A DNA stretch of 36,529 nucleotides, from positions 1 through 36,529 of the IMG/VR virus record IMGVR_UViG_3300043602_000222; one strand, given 5' to 3'. The translations under genes were made by a program, and so were the position numbers. The stretch comes from a virus. Shown piece by piece: positions 24,151 through 31,344 of this stretch (positions are counted from its first letter, which is position 1; each line of letters begins with the position of its first letter). Under the pieces are notes generated by a model. The model saw only the letters and a program-made list of their open reading frames with translations, did not search any database and was not told the DNA's origin.

Positions 24151-24848
24151 TGCACGATCCGCACATCGACACAGTCGACGTGGTAGTAGCAGTTGCAGTC
24201 GCAATCGAGCGCGCCTTGACGAACGGTAAGCCGGAAAATCTGGCAGGTTCTCGCCGCCGGCGACACCGTCAGCGGCAAGGTCACCAGGTATAGACGCTGA
24301 TTGACGATGGGCTTGCCCACGGTCAAATCCCAGGTCGAACCCACGTTAGCCGCGGGGATGCCGACGCCGAACAGGACTTCGAACACCACCGGCTGATTGT
24401 GCCCGTCGCTGACCGAGACGAAGCAATTGTCAGGACCGACATAGCCCTGCACCGGCGTGTAGGTGAAGGTGCCGTCCGGCTTGAGGTCGAACTTGCCATG
24501 CTGCGTGCCGTACAGCAGCAGCGGCTTAAAGGTCAGCGCATCGCTTTCAGGATCAACGACGAAGGTCTTGAGATCGTCAGTGAGCGGCGTATTGGGCGTG
24601 ACGTCGAACTCGGTATCAGACGACGCAACCGGAGGAAGATTGCCAGTGGTGATGACATCACAGGTTTTCTTCTCCTCAACCGTGACGGTCGGCTCGCAAT
24701 GCAGTCCGCGCAGCGCGATCGGCGCTGCCCAACCGGCATAGTTGAGATACAGCGGCTGCGTCTCGCCCGGCTTAAGCGAGATTGTTTCACAGCAACAAGT
24801 CACGCAGCCATCGGACTGCATCGGGCTGTCGATCGTCAAAGCCAGCAT
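24144..24848 (-). CDS. Ig/cadherin-like structural protein with terminal Cys clusters
   Basis: The 234-residue protein has a bacterial Ig/cadherin-like domain at about residues 70-150: NLPPVASSDTEFDVTPNTPL, DPESDALTFKPLL, GKFDLKPDGTFTYTPVQGYV and FVSVSDG. These match the P-x-A-x-x-D ... DPDGD-L ... G-x-F-x-YTP ... D-x-F-x-Y-x-V-x-DG pattern. Thirteen cysteines occur, clustered at the ends (GCVTCCCE; CDCNCYY and DCVDVRIVQC). Phage Ig-like domains often decorate virions and bind cell-surface sugars (known of the family). Here the gene lies between the capsid cluster and the connectors, so head or neck decoration is the inference. Confidence 0.8.
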   Translation of the reverse strand: MLALTIDSPMQSDGCVTCCCETISLKPGETQPLYLNYAGWAAPIALRGLHCEPTVTVEEKKTCDVITTGNLPPVASSDTEFDVTPNTPLTDDLKTFVVDPESDALTFKPLLLYGTQHGKFDLKPDGTFTYTPVQGYVGPDNCFVSVSDGHNQPVVFEVLFGVGIPAANVGSTWDLTVGKPIVNQRLYLVTLPLTVSPAARTCQIFRLTVRQGALDCDCNCYYHVDCVDVRIVQC

Positions 24849-24876
24849 GACGGTGGTCCTCGGCTAAGAGAGAAGG

Positions 24877-24898
24877 AGGCGCGGGAGCGACCGCGCCT
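24877..24898. terminator. GC-rich 8-bp hairpin in short gap
   Basis: AGGCGCGG and CCGCGCCT form eight perfect pairs around a six-base loop, in the gap between the 27-aa ORF and the Ig-like gene. On the minus strand it is followed by CCTTCTCTCTT, which is pyrimidine-rich but not a proper U tract. A partial terminator or attenuator is possible. Confidence 0.4.
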
Positions 24899-24911
24899 TA
24901 GCTCAGTAGGT

Positions 24912-24995
24912 TTACGTACACTTGAAGCAGCCGGGCGAAGCGAGCGCTTGAGCCGCCTGCGGGGCACACGGTGGTGTGCATCTGGTCACGATCAT
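24912..24995 (-). CDS. Candidate 27-aa Cys-rich mini-protein
   Basis: ATG 24995 overlaps the stop of the preceding gene as ATGA, and GGAG lies five bases before it. The ORF encodes 27 residues with four cysteines, MIVTRCTPPCAPQ at the start and ASPGCFKCT at the end. The C-x3-C ... C-x2-C pattern suits a metal-binding or disulfide-bonded mini-protein. Coupling and a good ribosome site argue for expression, but the ORF is very short. Confidence 0.45.
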   Translation of the reverse strand: MIVTRCTPPCAPQAAQALASPGCFKCT

Positions 24996-25306
24996 GCAGT
25001 CTCCTTTGGTCTCTCTTCTTTCTCGAGGCTGTTGTTATATGCGCGTGCCTCGGGAACTGTCATCGGACGCGCGTAGCCGCTCTTGATCAACCAGTTCGCA
25101 GTCTCTGTTGGGATGACAACGAACATGGTCTCAATTTCCCACTCGACCCGATATATCGCCGTCGACATATAGTTGGTCTTAAATTCAAACCACTGTATTT
25201 CATCGTCGTGGCCGCCAGAGACCAGCATGATGCATCCCAGTGATGCGCCATCAGCTGTTGCCGGCGATGTACCTTCACGAACGATCAGACGCTCATCGGC
25301 CGCCAT
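24992..25306 (-). CDS. Hypothetical protein of the head region (104 aa)
   Basis: The protein is not recognised. It begins MAADERLIVREGTSPATADG, continues with SLGCIMLVSGGHDDEIQWFE and TAIYRVEWEIETMFVVIPTE, then TANWLIKSGYARPMTVPEAR. The compact beta-rich look plus position fits a small head or neck protein. ATG 25306 is chosen because AAGGAG is six bases upstream, so the start lies inside the end of the preceding gene by 22 bases. Confidence 0.72.
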   Translation of the reverse strand: MAADERLIVREGTSPATADGASLGCIMLVSGGHDDEIQWFEFKTNYMSTAIYRVEWEIETMFVVIPTETANWLIKSGYARPMTVPEARAYNNSLEKEERPKETA

Positions 25307-25680
25307 GGCAAACTCCTTACCAACCAATCACGCCAACCAAGAGACGGACAAATTTTGCGCTGCAGTTTGACCCTGGCTAACGCATCCTTAGCGGTGTCGA
25401 CCTCTTGAAAAATTCTGACGTAACCATCGAAGTCGGCATTGAACTGCAACTCGCGCATCGGCTGCTGTGTGCTCAGCCGCAACATCAGCGGCGTCAGTAT
25501 CGGCGGCTGGCCATTGACCAGAATATCCACCATCGGCGTATAGGGCGAGAACGTTTCGTTCCGGCCCTCTTTAGCAAACACGAAGAGACGACCGAGTGTC
25601 GCCTCTGGACGTAACCTGGCGACGACGTGGACTTCGTCGCCAGGCCCAACACGCAAAGTCTTTCCAACCGGCACCCGCAT
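25285..25680 (-). CDS. Hypothetical protein downstream of head paralogues (131 aa)
   Basis: The protein is not recognised. It starts MRVPVGKTLRVGPGDEVHVV and has a beta-rich N-terminal half (LFVFAKEGRNETFSPYTPMV, DILVNGQPPIL) and a more basic helical C-terminus (DALARVKLQRKICPSLGWRD). Its ATG directly follows the stop of the paralogue at 25681. A head-associated role is inferred from position alone. Confidence 0.72.
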   Translation of the reverse strand: MRVPVGKTLRVGPGDEVHVVARLRPEATLGRLFVFAKEGRNETFSPYTPMVDILVNGQPPILTPLMLRLSTQQPMRELQFNADFDGYVRIFQEVDTAKDALARVKLQRKICPSLGWRDWLVRSLPWRPMSV

Positions 25681-26100
25681 TTATCTGGGGCCGCTCAGAA
25701 TAGCGACAACCTCGATCTTGCCGGTGTCGCCGGAAACCGGCTCAACTTGAATGAAAGCGTCAGGCTTGCACGGCAACGCCGCCGTACATAGCGAACCCGC
25801 TTTCGTTCCCGCCGGAATAGTAAGACTGGCATCTTCCGTCGCAACTGCGCCCCACGAAGCCACGCACGTAAGCGTCTCCTTGACCTTGGTCTGGGGCAAC
25901 AGCGGAGCGCACGGATTCGCAGGATCCGGCGGCGCGGAAGCAAATTCGAACACGGCGTCGGCAACAATGTCGGCGACGACGTGGAAGGTGAAGCTGAAGT
26001 TGACGTGTTGGCGAACATCAATCGGTGGATTGAGGTTCACCGCCGTAATCGCCCGCCACGCCAGCACACCTCGGTTCTGGGAAGCTGTGTTGAGATTCAT
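25681..26100 (-). CDS. Putative head decoration protein, paralogue 2
   Basis: The 139-residue protein is clearly related to the one encoded at 26170-26565. Shared are MN(L/I)N.ASQN(R/Q)GV(L/I)AW at the N-terminus, (P)IDxR(Q/H)HV(N/H)F(S/A)FTF, an (E)ETLTC segment, and a C-terminal CTAALPC(K/R)PDAF. All four cysteines are conserved, so two disulfides are likely. ATG 26100 is preceded by AGGAG at nine bases, so an eight-residue upstream extension is not used. Location just after the capsid gene suggests capsid cement or decoration. Confidence 0.72.
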   Translation of the reverse strand: MNLNTASQNRGVLAWRAITAVNLNPPIDVRQHVNFSFTFHVVADIVADAVFEFASAPPDPANPCAPLLPQTKVKETLTCVASWGAVATEDASLTIPAGTKAGSLCTAALPCKPDAFIQVEPVSGDTGKIEVVAILSGPR

Positions 26101-26169
26101 GTTCTCAGACTCCTGATGAGGCAAAACGTAGCTGCGCTTTCGAACAGCTACGTCAGCCTCTCTGTGGTT

Positions 26170-26565
26170 TCAGCGCGGACCGCCGAGAATGGCGACCCCA
26201 AGCACGGCCGCCGCCCCGGTGCCGACCAACTGGACAAAGGCGTCCGGCCGACACGGCAGCGCTGCCGTACAGATTGCACCCTTCTTGGTCCCGGACGGGA
26301 TGACGAACCCAGTGGTCGGGTCGGGGACTTGCCCCCACCCGGCACAGGTCAGCGTCTCCTCCACGTCATAGAACGTGCCGGGGACACACGGATCGGCATC
26401 GCTGGGCGGTGCCGCCTGCACCTTGAAGGTAGCATCAGCGGCAAGGTTTGCCGTCGCCTCGAAAGTGAAGGCGAAGTGGACGTGATGGCGGATGTCGATA
26501 GGACGAGCTGCCGTGCCGGTCCACGCGATCACTCCCTGGTTCTGACTTGCAACATTGATATTCAC
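26170..26565 (-). CDS. Putative head decoration protein, paralogue 1
   Basis: The 131-residue protein follows the major capsid gene by 39 bases. It begins with GTG 26565, preceded by AAGGA, and reads MNINVASQNQGVIAW. The middle is beta-rich (HHVHFAFTFEATANLAADAT), then ETLTCAGWGQ and SGTKKGAICTAALPCRPDAF. The four cysteines align with those of the paralogue at 25681-26100. The same size class and position as capsid cement proteins support the inference; no family name is recognised. Confidence 0.74.
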   Translation of the reverse strand: MNINVASQNQGVIAWTGTAARPIDIRHHVHFAFTFEATANLAADATFKVQAAPPSDADPCVPGTFYDVEETLTCAGWGQVPDPTTGFVIPSGTKKGAICTAALPCRPDAFVQLVGTGAAAVLGVAILGGPR

Positions 26566-26604
26566 GGTCGTGAATCCTTCTGTGTGAGTGATGGGGTGGA
26601 AGGA

Positions 26605-28047
26605 TTACGGACCAACCGTGATGATGCGCGCGGCCGGGCAGCAGGCGGTGAATCCGCCGTCTTCCGCACCAAAAACATATTTTACGCACCATGCAGTCGA
26701 TTGCCCTTCCCACTGCTCGATCCACAGCGGGCGCTTGCTGACGGCGTAGTAGGCCGAAGCCCATGAACCGATGCCGACGAGGAAGTCGCCGGTGATGAAC
26801 GGCGAAGTCTCCGTACCCTTGGTCAAGTTGTAGGTCGGATCGGGCAGACAATTGCTGATCCGGATGTTCTCACGCACATCGTTTGGTGAGTAAGTCATGA
26901 GACCGTCGCCAAAGATAAAGCGACCGTTGGCGTCCGTCCGCGCGGCAAGATTCGCGAACATGTTTTGATGCATCACCGCGGTAACCGGCCCGTATTCGAT
27001 CGGAGCTGAGCCGTACAGCAACCGAAAATCGATATGGGTGAAATCGGTCGTTGTGGTCTTGAGCTTGGTGAAGCAGTTCGCTGTCAACCAACCAAGCGGC
27101 TCGTTGATGCCAGAGCCGACCATGAGCGCACGGTTGCGTGCGATCGTCTGCGCACGCCGAACTGACGTGTACATGAAGTTCAACAGGTCGTAGTTGGCTT
27201 CGGTGAGCACCTTGCGCTGGAAGCAGAACACGCCGCGGTAGTCCGACACGGCACCGGATTTAAACGTGATGTTGCCCTCGGGTCCGTACTCGGCGTCGCA
27301 CTTGGCATCGCAGTCATACTTGCCGATCTCGCCGTAATCGAGCACCTGCGGATACATGAAGGTGCTCTTCGACACGTTGACCTGACCGTAGAGGTCGGTC
27401 ATGCCGGCGCAGTCGATGAGACAGTTTAACTCAATGCCAAGCATCTCCGGCACAAAGATCGCGCTGTCGAGCGAGGATGCCTCGAACGCCTTGCGCTCGT
27501 ACTCGTTGAGACTGGCGATCACCTTGCGCTTGGGCTCGATGCCGACGAGTCGCACCATCTTGCGCACCGCTGAGCGGTAGGCTTTGACATCGACGAGATT
27601 GTCGAGGTCTTCCTTGAAGTCGTCTTCGCTGCCGCCCTTGAACAAGAACGCGCGCTTCTGACACTCGATTGCGGCCTTGCGGTCGCTCTCTTCCAGCTCC
27701 TTGCCGCCTTTGAGCAGCGGCATGTCGAGCTGCTTCTTGACGAAGTCGAGCGCGGATTCGAGCTTCTGGTTATTCGTGATCAGCTCGCTATAGGTCGTGG
27801 CGTGCTTGAGCACCGTGGCCTTGAGTTCGTCAGTTTCGGCTTTGATGCCGCCGAAGTTGGTGGACAGCTCCTTGTACTGGTCCTCGGCACTCTTCTTGCC
27901 CTTTTCGAGAGCAGAGGAGATTTCGCCGAGTTGCAGCATCACCGGCTCGAGAATTTTCTCGGCCGCTTTGGTGTCAGGAGGCGCCTCCTTGGTGAGGAAC
28001 GTGCCAACCTTTAGCCGCGAATTGAGACTGCGCTGGTGGATATTCAT
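26605..28047 (-). CDS. Major capsid protein, HK97 fold
   Basis: The 480-residue protein lies directly after the protease. Residues about 25-135 are a charged coiled-coil region (EKILEPVMLQLGEISSALEK) expected to act as the internal scaffolding delta domain that the protease removes. From about 150 the HK97 core follows: FVPEMLGIELNCLIDCAGMT, FMYPQVLDYGEIGKY, DLLNFMYTSVRRAQTIARN and INEPLGWL (the typical G-x-G-x-x-x-P-x-G-(L/W) motif). The core carries ten cysteines, while the coil has one at its very end. ATG 28047 is chosen; an in-frame extension to 28209 overlaps the protease gene and is rejected. Confidence 0.92.
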   Translation of the reverse strand: MNIHQRSLNSRLKVGTFLTKEAPPDTKAAEKILEPVMLQLGEISSALEKGKKSAEDQYKELSTNFGGIKAETDELKATVLKHATTYSELITNNQKLESALDFVKKQLDMPLLKGGKELEESDRKAAIECQKRAFLFKGGSEDDFKEDLDNLVDVKAYRSAVRKMVRLVGIEPKRKVIASLNEYERKAFEASSLDSAIFVPEMLGIELNCLIDCAGMTDLYGQVNVSKSTFMYPQVLDYGEIGKYDCDAKCDAEYGPEGNITFKSGAVSDYRGVFCFQRKVLTEANYDLLNFMYTSVRRAQTIARNRALMVGSGINEPLGWLTANCFTKLKTTTTDFTHIDFRLLYGSAPIEYGPVTAVMHQNMFANLAARTDANGRFIFGDGLMTYSPNDVRENIRISNCLPDPTYNLTKGTETSPFITGDFLVGIGSWASAYYAVSKRPLWIEQWEGQSTAWCVKYVFGAEDGGFTACCPAARIITVGP

Positions 28048-28076
28048 GATGGGAATAATCCTTGAGGATGTGCCGG

Positions 28077-28895
28077 CTAGAGTTGTGACAGGACCTGTGC
28101 GATCCGGTCGTGCACCGGCTTCAACATGGAAGCATCCAACAAGGGATGCGGCGGGACTTTGACATCGCCACCAGCATGGGCGGGTTTGTCTTGGAGCAAG
28201 TGCGCGCAACTCTTCATCAGAGCGAAGAACTTGTGCGCCTCGTTCCTGCTGTGGGCGAACCCTTTGGCCGCAAGGGCTCGTTCGAGTTCGACCACAGTAT
28301 CTGCGTCCTTCAGAGAGGTGAGTGCCTGTTGCATTTCGATCAGCCAGGCCTTCACGTTCTCGTCGGAATTCTCTTGCTTAACGACGTGCATGCGGGCGTC
28401 GTCGCAGGCTGGAAAAGCCACGATGCTGACCTCGCGTAAATCACCCTGTTTGATCAGGAAGACTTCTTCGGCCTCGCCATCGGCATTCTTCTGCTCAGTG
28501 AATTCAAAGTCCTCGAGTCGAAAGCCAACTGAGAAACTCAGACCACCGGCAACCTTGGTCTCCTCGTAAAGATCGCGCACGCGCGATGACTTGATCGCAA
28601 GTTCGGCCTCGATTTGCAGGTTTTGGCCGACCGTCTCCAATCTGCGAATGACGCCCATCGGCTGCTTCTCATCGTGATGCGCGAGCAGAAGGATGCCACC
28701 CGTGCCGCCGTTAAAGCCGCGCTTGCGGATAGCGGCATCGAATGCACCCGGCACGACGCAGTGACCGTAGCAGTCGACCTTCGGTGACGAGGCAACGCCG
28801 GAGATGAAGCCGTCAGGCTTCTCGGCAACAACCCGAGTTTCAAAATTCATATCGTGCTGGAGGACGTCGCCAGCTTTCCAATCCTTGCGGGCCAT
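28077..28895 (-). CDS. Prohead protease, HK97 (S78) family
   Basis: The 272-residue protein shows the herpesvirus-like serine protease plan. It has FISGVASSPKVDCYGHCVVP and GAFDAAI (the conserved D-x-x-x-(D/H)-x-(V/I)-x-P-G-A-F block). LLLAHHDEKQPMG holds catalytic His at residue 73 or 74, and LSFSVGF holds the nucleophile Ser (likely S122). The C-terminal part is an extended helical tail that may be self-cleaved. ATG 28895 overlaps the portal stop (TGATG) and has GGGAGG five bases upstream, better than the GTG one codon earlier. It matures the capsid. Confidence 0.92.
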   Translation of the reverse strand: MARKDWKAGDVLQHDMNFETRVVAEKPDGFISGVASSPKVDCYGHCVVPGAFDAAIRKRGFNGGTGGILLLAHHDEKQPMGVIRRLETVGQNLQIEAELAIKSSRVRDLYEETKVAGGLSFSVGFRLEDFEFTEQKNADGEAEEVFLIKQGDLREVSIVAFPACDDARMHVVKQENSDENVKAWLIEMQQALTSLKDADTVVELERALAAKGFAHSRNEAHKFFALMKSCAHLLQDKPAHAGGDVKVPPHPLLDASMLKPVHDRIAQVLSQL

Positions 28896-30223
28896 CACGA
28901 CCTCCCTTGAAAGTCAATCACCTTGGTATCCTCGTCATCCGACTTCGTTGGTCTCGCTGGTGGCAGCGCCGGCGCTGGCGCGGGTACTGGCGGTTTTGCC
29001 GTGTCCAGCTCTTCAGTTGTTGGCTCGAAGTCGAGAACTCCGCGCTTCTCGGTCACAGTCAGGAAGGTGACCTTGCTCAGGGTTTCGCCGAGTTCGGCGC
29101 GGCCCTTCCAGAGCGCGGGGATGGCGTCGAGATCGAAGCTGATGCGCGCGCCCGGCGGACAGATCGCCTGCGTCATGCCGGCGGCGATCGGCGCCAGGTA
29201 GCAGGGCAGGATGGTGTCCTGCCAGAACGCCAACCGCGCCTCGACGTAGTTGCCGGCGTACTTGGCAGCATCGGCCGAGCCCAGGCTAAGGAGCGGCACC
29301 GGTACGCCAAACACGCCGGCAATCTGCCGTGTCATGTCATCAAGTGGAATCTTGGAATGGATGTCGGCGAGCTGGTTGTCGAGTTTGTCCACTTTGATAG
29401 TCGTGTTGAACAAAAACAGCACTTGTCCCGATTCATCCTCGCCTGGCGCCGACGCGGCCATATGCTTTTCCAGCGCCTCTTGCTGTTTCTTGTTCAGCGT
29501 CTTCTCGGCCGAGATCACGTATTTGACGTTGGGATGACCAGAGGCGGTGTCGAGCGCGCGCTGCATCAGCGCGTGGATGATGGCAATCGGCTGGGCGATA
29601 CACTCAATCGCCGCGGGACTGCTCTTGTAGTCGACCTGACCGGTGAGGGAGGGAAAGCTGATTTCGGCGCCGTAGGCGTCCAGACCACCTTTCAGCTCCG
29701 AACCCCGGCGCGTAAGCAATTTCTGCTTGGATAACCCGTTGCCATATTCGTAGTAATCGACGGTGCCACGCGAATTGAGCACGGCGCTCATTTGCTTGGC
29801 GTCGAGTGTATAGATCCCGTTAGGGATACCGGACGAGGACACGCCAACCTTAAAATGCGCTCTGGCGTAGAGCATCAGATTCATCGCGATCCAATACTGC
29901 AACTGCTTGGCGTTGAACGTGTCGTTGGGGTACTTCAGCAGATCGTTGATCGCCTTGATCTTGGCGGGACCAGCCTGCTCCATGGCGACGACGTCAGGGT
30001 CCTTTTCACAGAACCACGGCACCGATTGCACTGCCGAAGCGACGTAGTTGGTGATGCGGTAGAGCTGCGGGCTTTTGCGTTGTGCGATTTCCGCTGTCAT
30101 CGCCGCGGCCGGCGGCAACAAGCGAACCGAGCGCCCGGCCATCACAAAGATGGGGCTCTCGGGCTCATCCGAGACCGGGCGGTCAGGCTTTTTCTTGGTG
30201 AATAGGAGATCGCGCAGCGCCAT
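28895..30223 (-). CDS. Portal protein, HK97 family
   Basis: The 442-residue protein starts MALRDLLFTKKKP and has the HK97 portal pattern. It includes YRITNYVASAVQSVPW early (V-A-(x)-(x)-(V/I)-x-(S/x)-(V/L)-P), FNAKQLQYWIAMNLMLYARA, and the core DDMTRQIAGVFGVPVPLLSL. Then come the stem helices (EARLAFWQDTILPCYLAPIA). The C-terminus is proline-rich and disordered. Only four cysteines occur. The twelve-subunit ring at one vertex passes DNA. It is followed directly by the protease. Confidence 0.92.
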   Translation of the reverse strand: MALRDLLFTKKKPDRPVSDEPESPIFVMAGRSVRLLPPAAAMTAEIAQRKSPQLYRITNYVASAVQSVPWFCEKDPDVVAMEQAGPAKIKAINDLLKYPNDTFNAKQLQYWIAMNLMLYARAHFKVGVSSSGIPNGIYTLDAKQMSAVLNSRGTVDYYEYGNGLSKQKLLTRRGSELKGGLDAYGAEISFPSLTGQVDYKSSPAAIECIAQPIAIIHALMQRALDTASGHPNVKYVISAEKTLNKKQQEALEKHMAASAPGEDESGQVLFLFNTTIKVDKLDNQLADIHSKIPLDDMTRQIAGVFGVPVPLLSLGSADAAKYAGNYVEARLAFWQDTILPCYLAPIAAGMTQAICPPGARISFDLDAIPALWKGRAELGETLSKVTFLTVTEKRGVLDFEPTTEELDTAKPPVPAPAPALPPARPTKSDDEDTKVIDFQGRS

Positions 30224-30418
30224 GGGGGCCGCTTGTCCATCGGTCAGAGCTATGAACGGGATGAGGGCCGTGCCTACCCTGCGACTGGGGTCCTAGGCCG
30301 TGCCCTCTTGCTTTCCCTGGTCGCCCCCACTGTCGCCGCGAGATCGAGGGATCGCGTGATGGGCAGGTTCCGCAACTCGATTAGGTGCCGCACATCTGGT
30401 CGGTAATCTGCGCGAACG
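30224..30418. other. Short intergenic gap before portal
   Basis: No convincing gene is seen in these 195 bases. GGCCGTGCC occurs as a direct repeat about 30 bases apart (near 30265 and 30295), and the portal start lacks a strong ribosome site. A promoter was not identified. One out-of-frame ORF crosses into the previous gene and was not accepted. Confidence 0.4.
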
Positions 30419-30622
30419 TCAAACCGTTCGCCGTGTTTGCGCGCGACGCTGTGCCAACGATGCCGATTGCACGATGTGCTGTGGCGCCGTCTGCGGCGCA
30501 TGCGACATCGGCGCGCCTGGCGCCGGCTTGAAGCTCACCGGCGCTCCCATCGAACGACTCGAACTGCCGCGCGATACTGAGCGCCCAGAAAACGATTTAC
30601 CGCCGCCACAGCCACAACCCAC
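30419..30622 (-). CDS. Small Gly/Cys/Ser-rich phage protein (MGCGCGGGK)
   Basis: The 67-residue protein starts at GTG 30622 with AGGAG six bases upstream. It begins MGCGCGGGKSFSGRS, a hallmark of small uncharacterised phage proteins, and continues with serine-rich and proline-rich stretches. No function is known to me. It lies upstream of portal and downstream of the YPIHDR protein, as in other head clusters. Confidence 0.68.
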   Translation of the reverse strand: MGCGCGGGKSFSGRSVSRGSSSRSMGAPVSFKPAPGAPMSHAPQTAPQHIVQSASLAQRRAQTRRTV

Positions 30623-30631
30623 AGTGCACTC

Positions 30632-30835
30632 CTATTTCTTACAGCTCGGAAGAGAAGGATACCGAGCACATACCTTTCCGCGAACCGTCGCCTTCTGCGA
30701 CGGCGAGCAGTGTTTGCTGCAGCGCGCGAGAGCATTAGCGGCGTGCGACCGGTCATGGATCGGGTAGCGACGCCCAGACAGGGCGAACGACTTGCTCGAC
30801 AGCTTGTTGCGAGAGCGCGCGGACAGCTTAGCCAT
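30632..30835 (-). CDS. Small YPIHDR-motif protein (67 aa)
   Basis: The protein contains LSSKSFALSGRRYPIHDRSH followed by AANALARCSKHCSP. This (F)-A-x-(x)-G-x-x-(x)-YP(I/L)-x-D-x-x-HA-x-x-A(L/I) motif is found across phage and prophage proteins, often as a terminal domain of larger ones. Here it stands alone. The end is basic and Cys-containing (GKVCARYPSLPSCKK). Its role is unknown. It starts two bases after the preceding stop. Confidence 0.75.
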   Translation of the reverse strand: MAKLSARSRNKLSSKSFALSGRRYPIHDRSHAANALARCSKHCSPSQKATVRGKVCARYPSLPSCKK

Positions 30836-30837
30836 GG

Positions 30838-31020
30838 CTAAAGCTCCTCGATCTCCCCGGTCCCATCACATTGCGAACAACGCACATGCGTCAACACGGT
30901 TCGGCTGGTCGCATCATCGTGGTGAATTCGGTTGACGTGACGTTTACCCTTGCAACACGGACACGTCAGCATCAGCCGCTCACGGACTTGCTTAGGCGTG
31001 CCCCAGCCCTGCCACCACAT
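30838..31020 (-). CDS. DnaJ-like zinc-knuckle mini-protein
   Basis: The 60-residue protein has two CxxC elements, CPCCKGKRHVN and RCSQCDGTGEI, separated by about 25 residues. They match half of the DnaJ cysteine-rich domain (CxxCxGxG), so one zinc ion is expected. It could bind nucleic acid or protein. ATG 31020 overlaps the preceding gene by 29 bases; a start at ATG 30972 (MLTCPCC), after that gene ends, is also possible. Confidence 0.7.
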   Translation of the reverse strand: MWWQGWGTPKQVRERLMLTCPCCKGKRHVNRIHHDDATSRTVLTHVRCSQCDGTGEIEEL

Positions 31021-31174
31021 CGTCTAGCCCTTCACTCGGTTCTGCTGCTGCCGGCGGCGCCACCGCTGCACGCTCTTGCGCCGCCGCTTCCGCTTGCGCG
31101 ATTTTATCAAAGTGGAGGCAGACTGGACATAGGGCGGGCTCGCTGAACCCATGGTCACAGCGATCGCGTCTCAT
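30992..31174 (-). CDS. Small Cys/His protein with Ala-rich helix (60 aa)
   Basis: ATG 31174 overlaps the preceding stop by ATGA. The protein starts MRRDRCDHGFSEPALCPVCL, with a C-D-H then C-x2-C arrangement that can bind zinc, then continues into an Ala/Glu-rich helix. A longer frame up to 31237 has no supporting overlap or ribosome site. The function is unknown. Confidence 0.65.
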   Translation of the reverse strand: MRRDRCDHGFSEPALCPVCLHFDKIAQAEAAAQERAAVAPPAAAEPSEGLDDVVAGLGHA

Positions 31175-31344
31175 TGCATGTAGAAATGCGAGAAGCCGGG
31201 CGGCGGCTCCGGCCGCTGGGCACCCGACAGACACCAATTGGTGATCTCGATTAGATCCGGTGACGGCCGTCGCAGCCCGTCGACCTCGTTCTTCCAGCGC
31301 AGCTGCACCGGATACGGCAAGCTGTCGAATTGCGCCTGGGTCAT
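31171..31344 (-). CDS. Small coupled protein (57 aa), hypothetical
   Basis: This ORF is linked at both ends: its ATG overlaps the upstream stop as ATGA, and its TGA overlaps the next ATG in the same way. It reads MTQAQFDSLPYPVQLRWKNE, then VDGLRRPSPDLIEITNWCLS, and ends in a proline-rich PEPPPGFSHFYMQ. Precise double coupling is good evidence for translation. It is not recognised as a family. Confidence 0.68.
   Translation of the reverse strand: MTQAQFDSLPYPVQLRWKNEVDGLRRPSPDLIEITNWCLSGAQRPEPPPGFSHFYMQ

Noticed and set aside
24877-24898. Hairpin as a full rho-independent terminator
   Set aside because: The stem is strong but lacks a U tract, and essential connector and tail genes lie downstream on the same strand.
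26605-28209. Longer version of the capsid gene starting at 28209
   Set aside because: The extra 54 residues overlap the protease gene and are low-complexity; ATG 28047 begins the expected coil.
30274-30501. 75-codon minus-strand ORF between the MGCGC protein and portal
   Set aside because: It begins inside the MGCGC gene in another frame, has an arginine-rich start without motif or ribosome site, and lacks coupling to portal. A frameshifted extension cannot be fully excluded.
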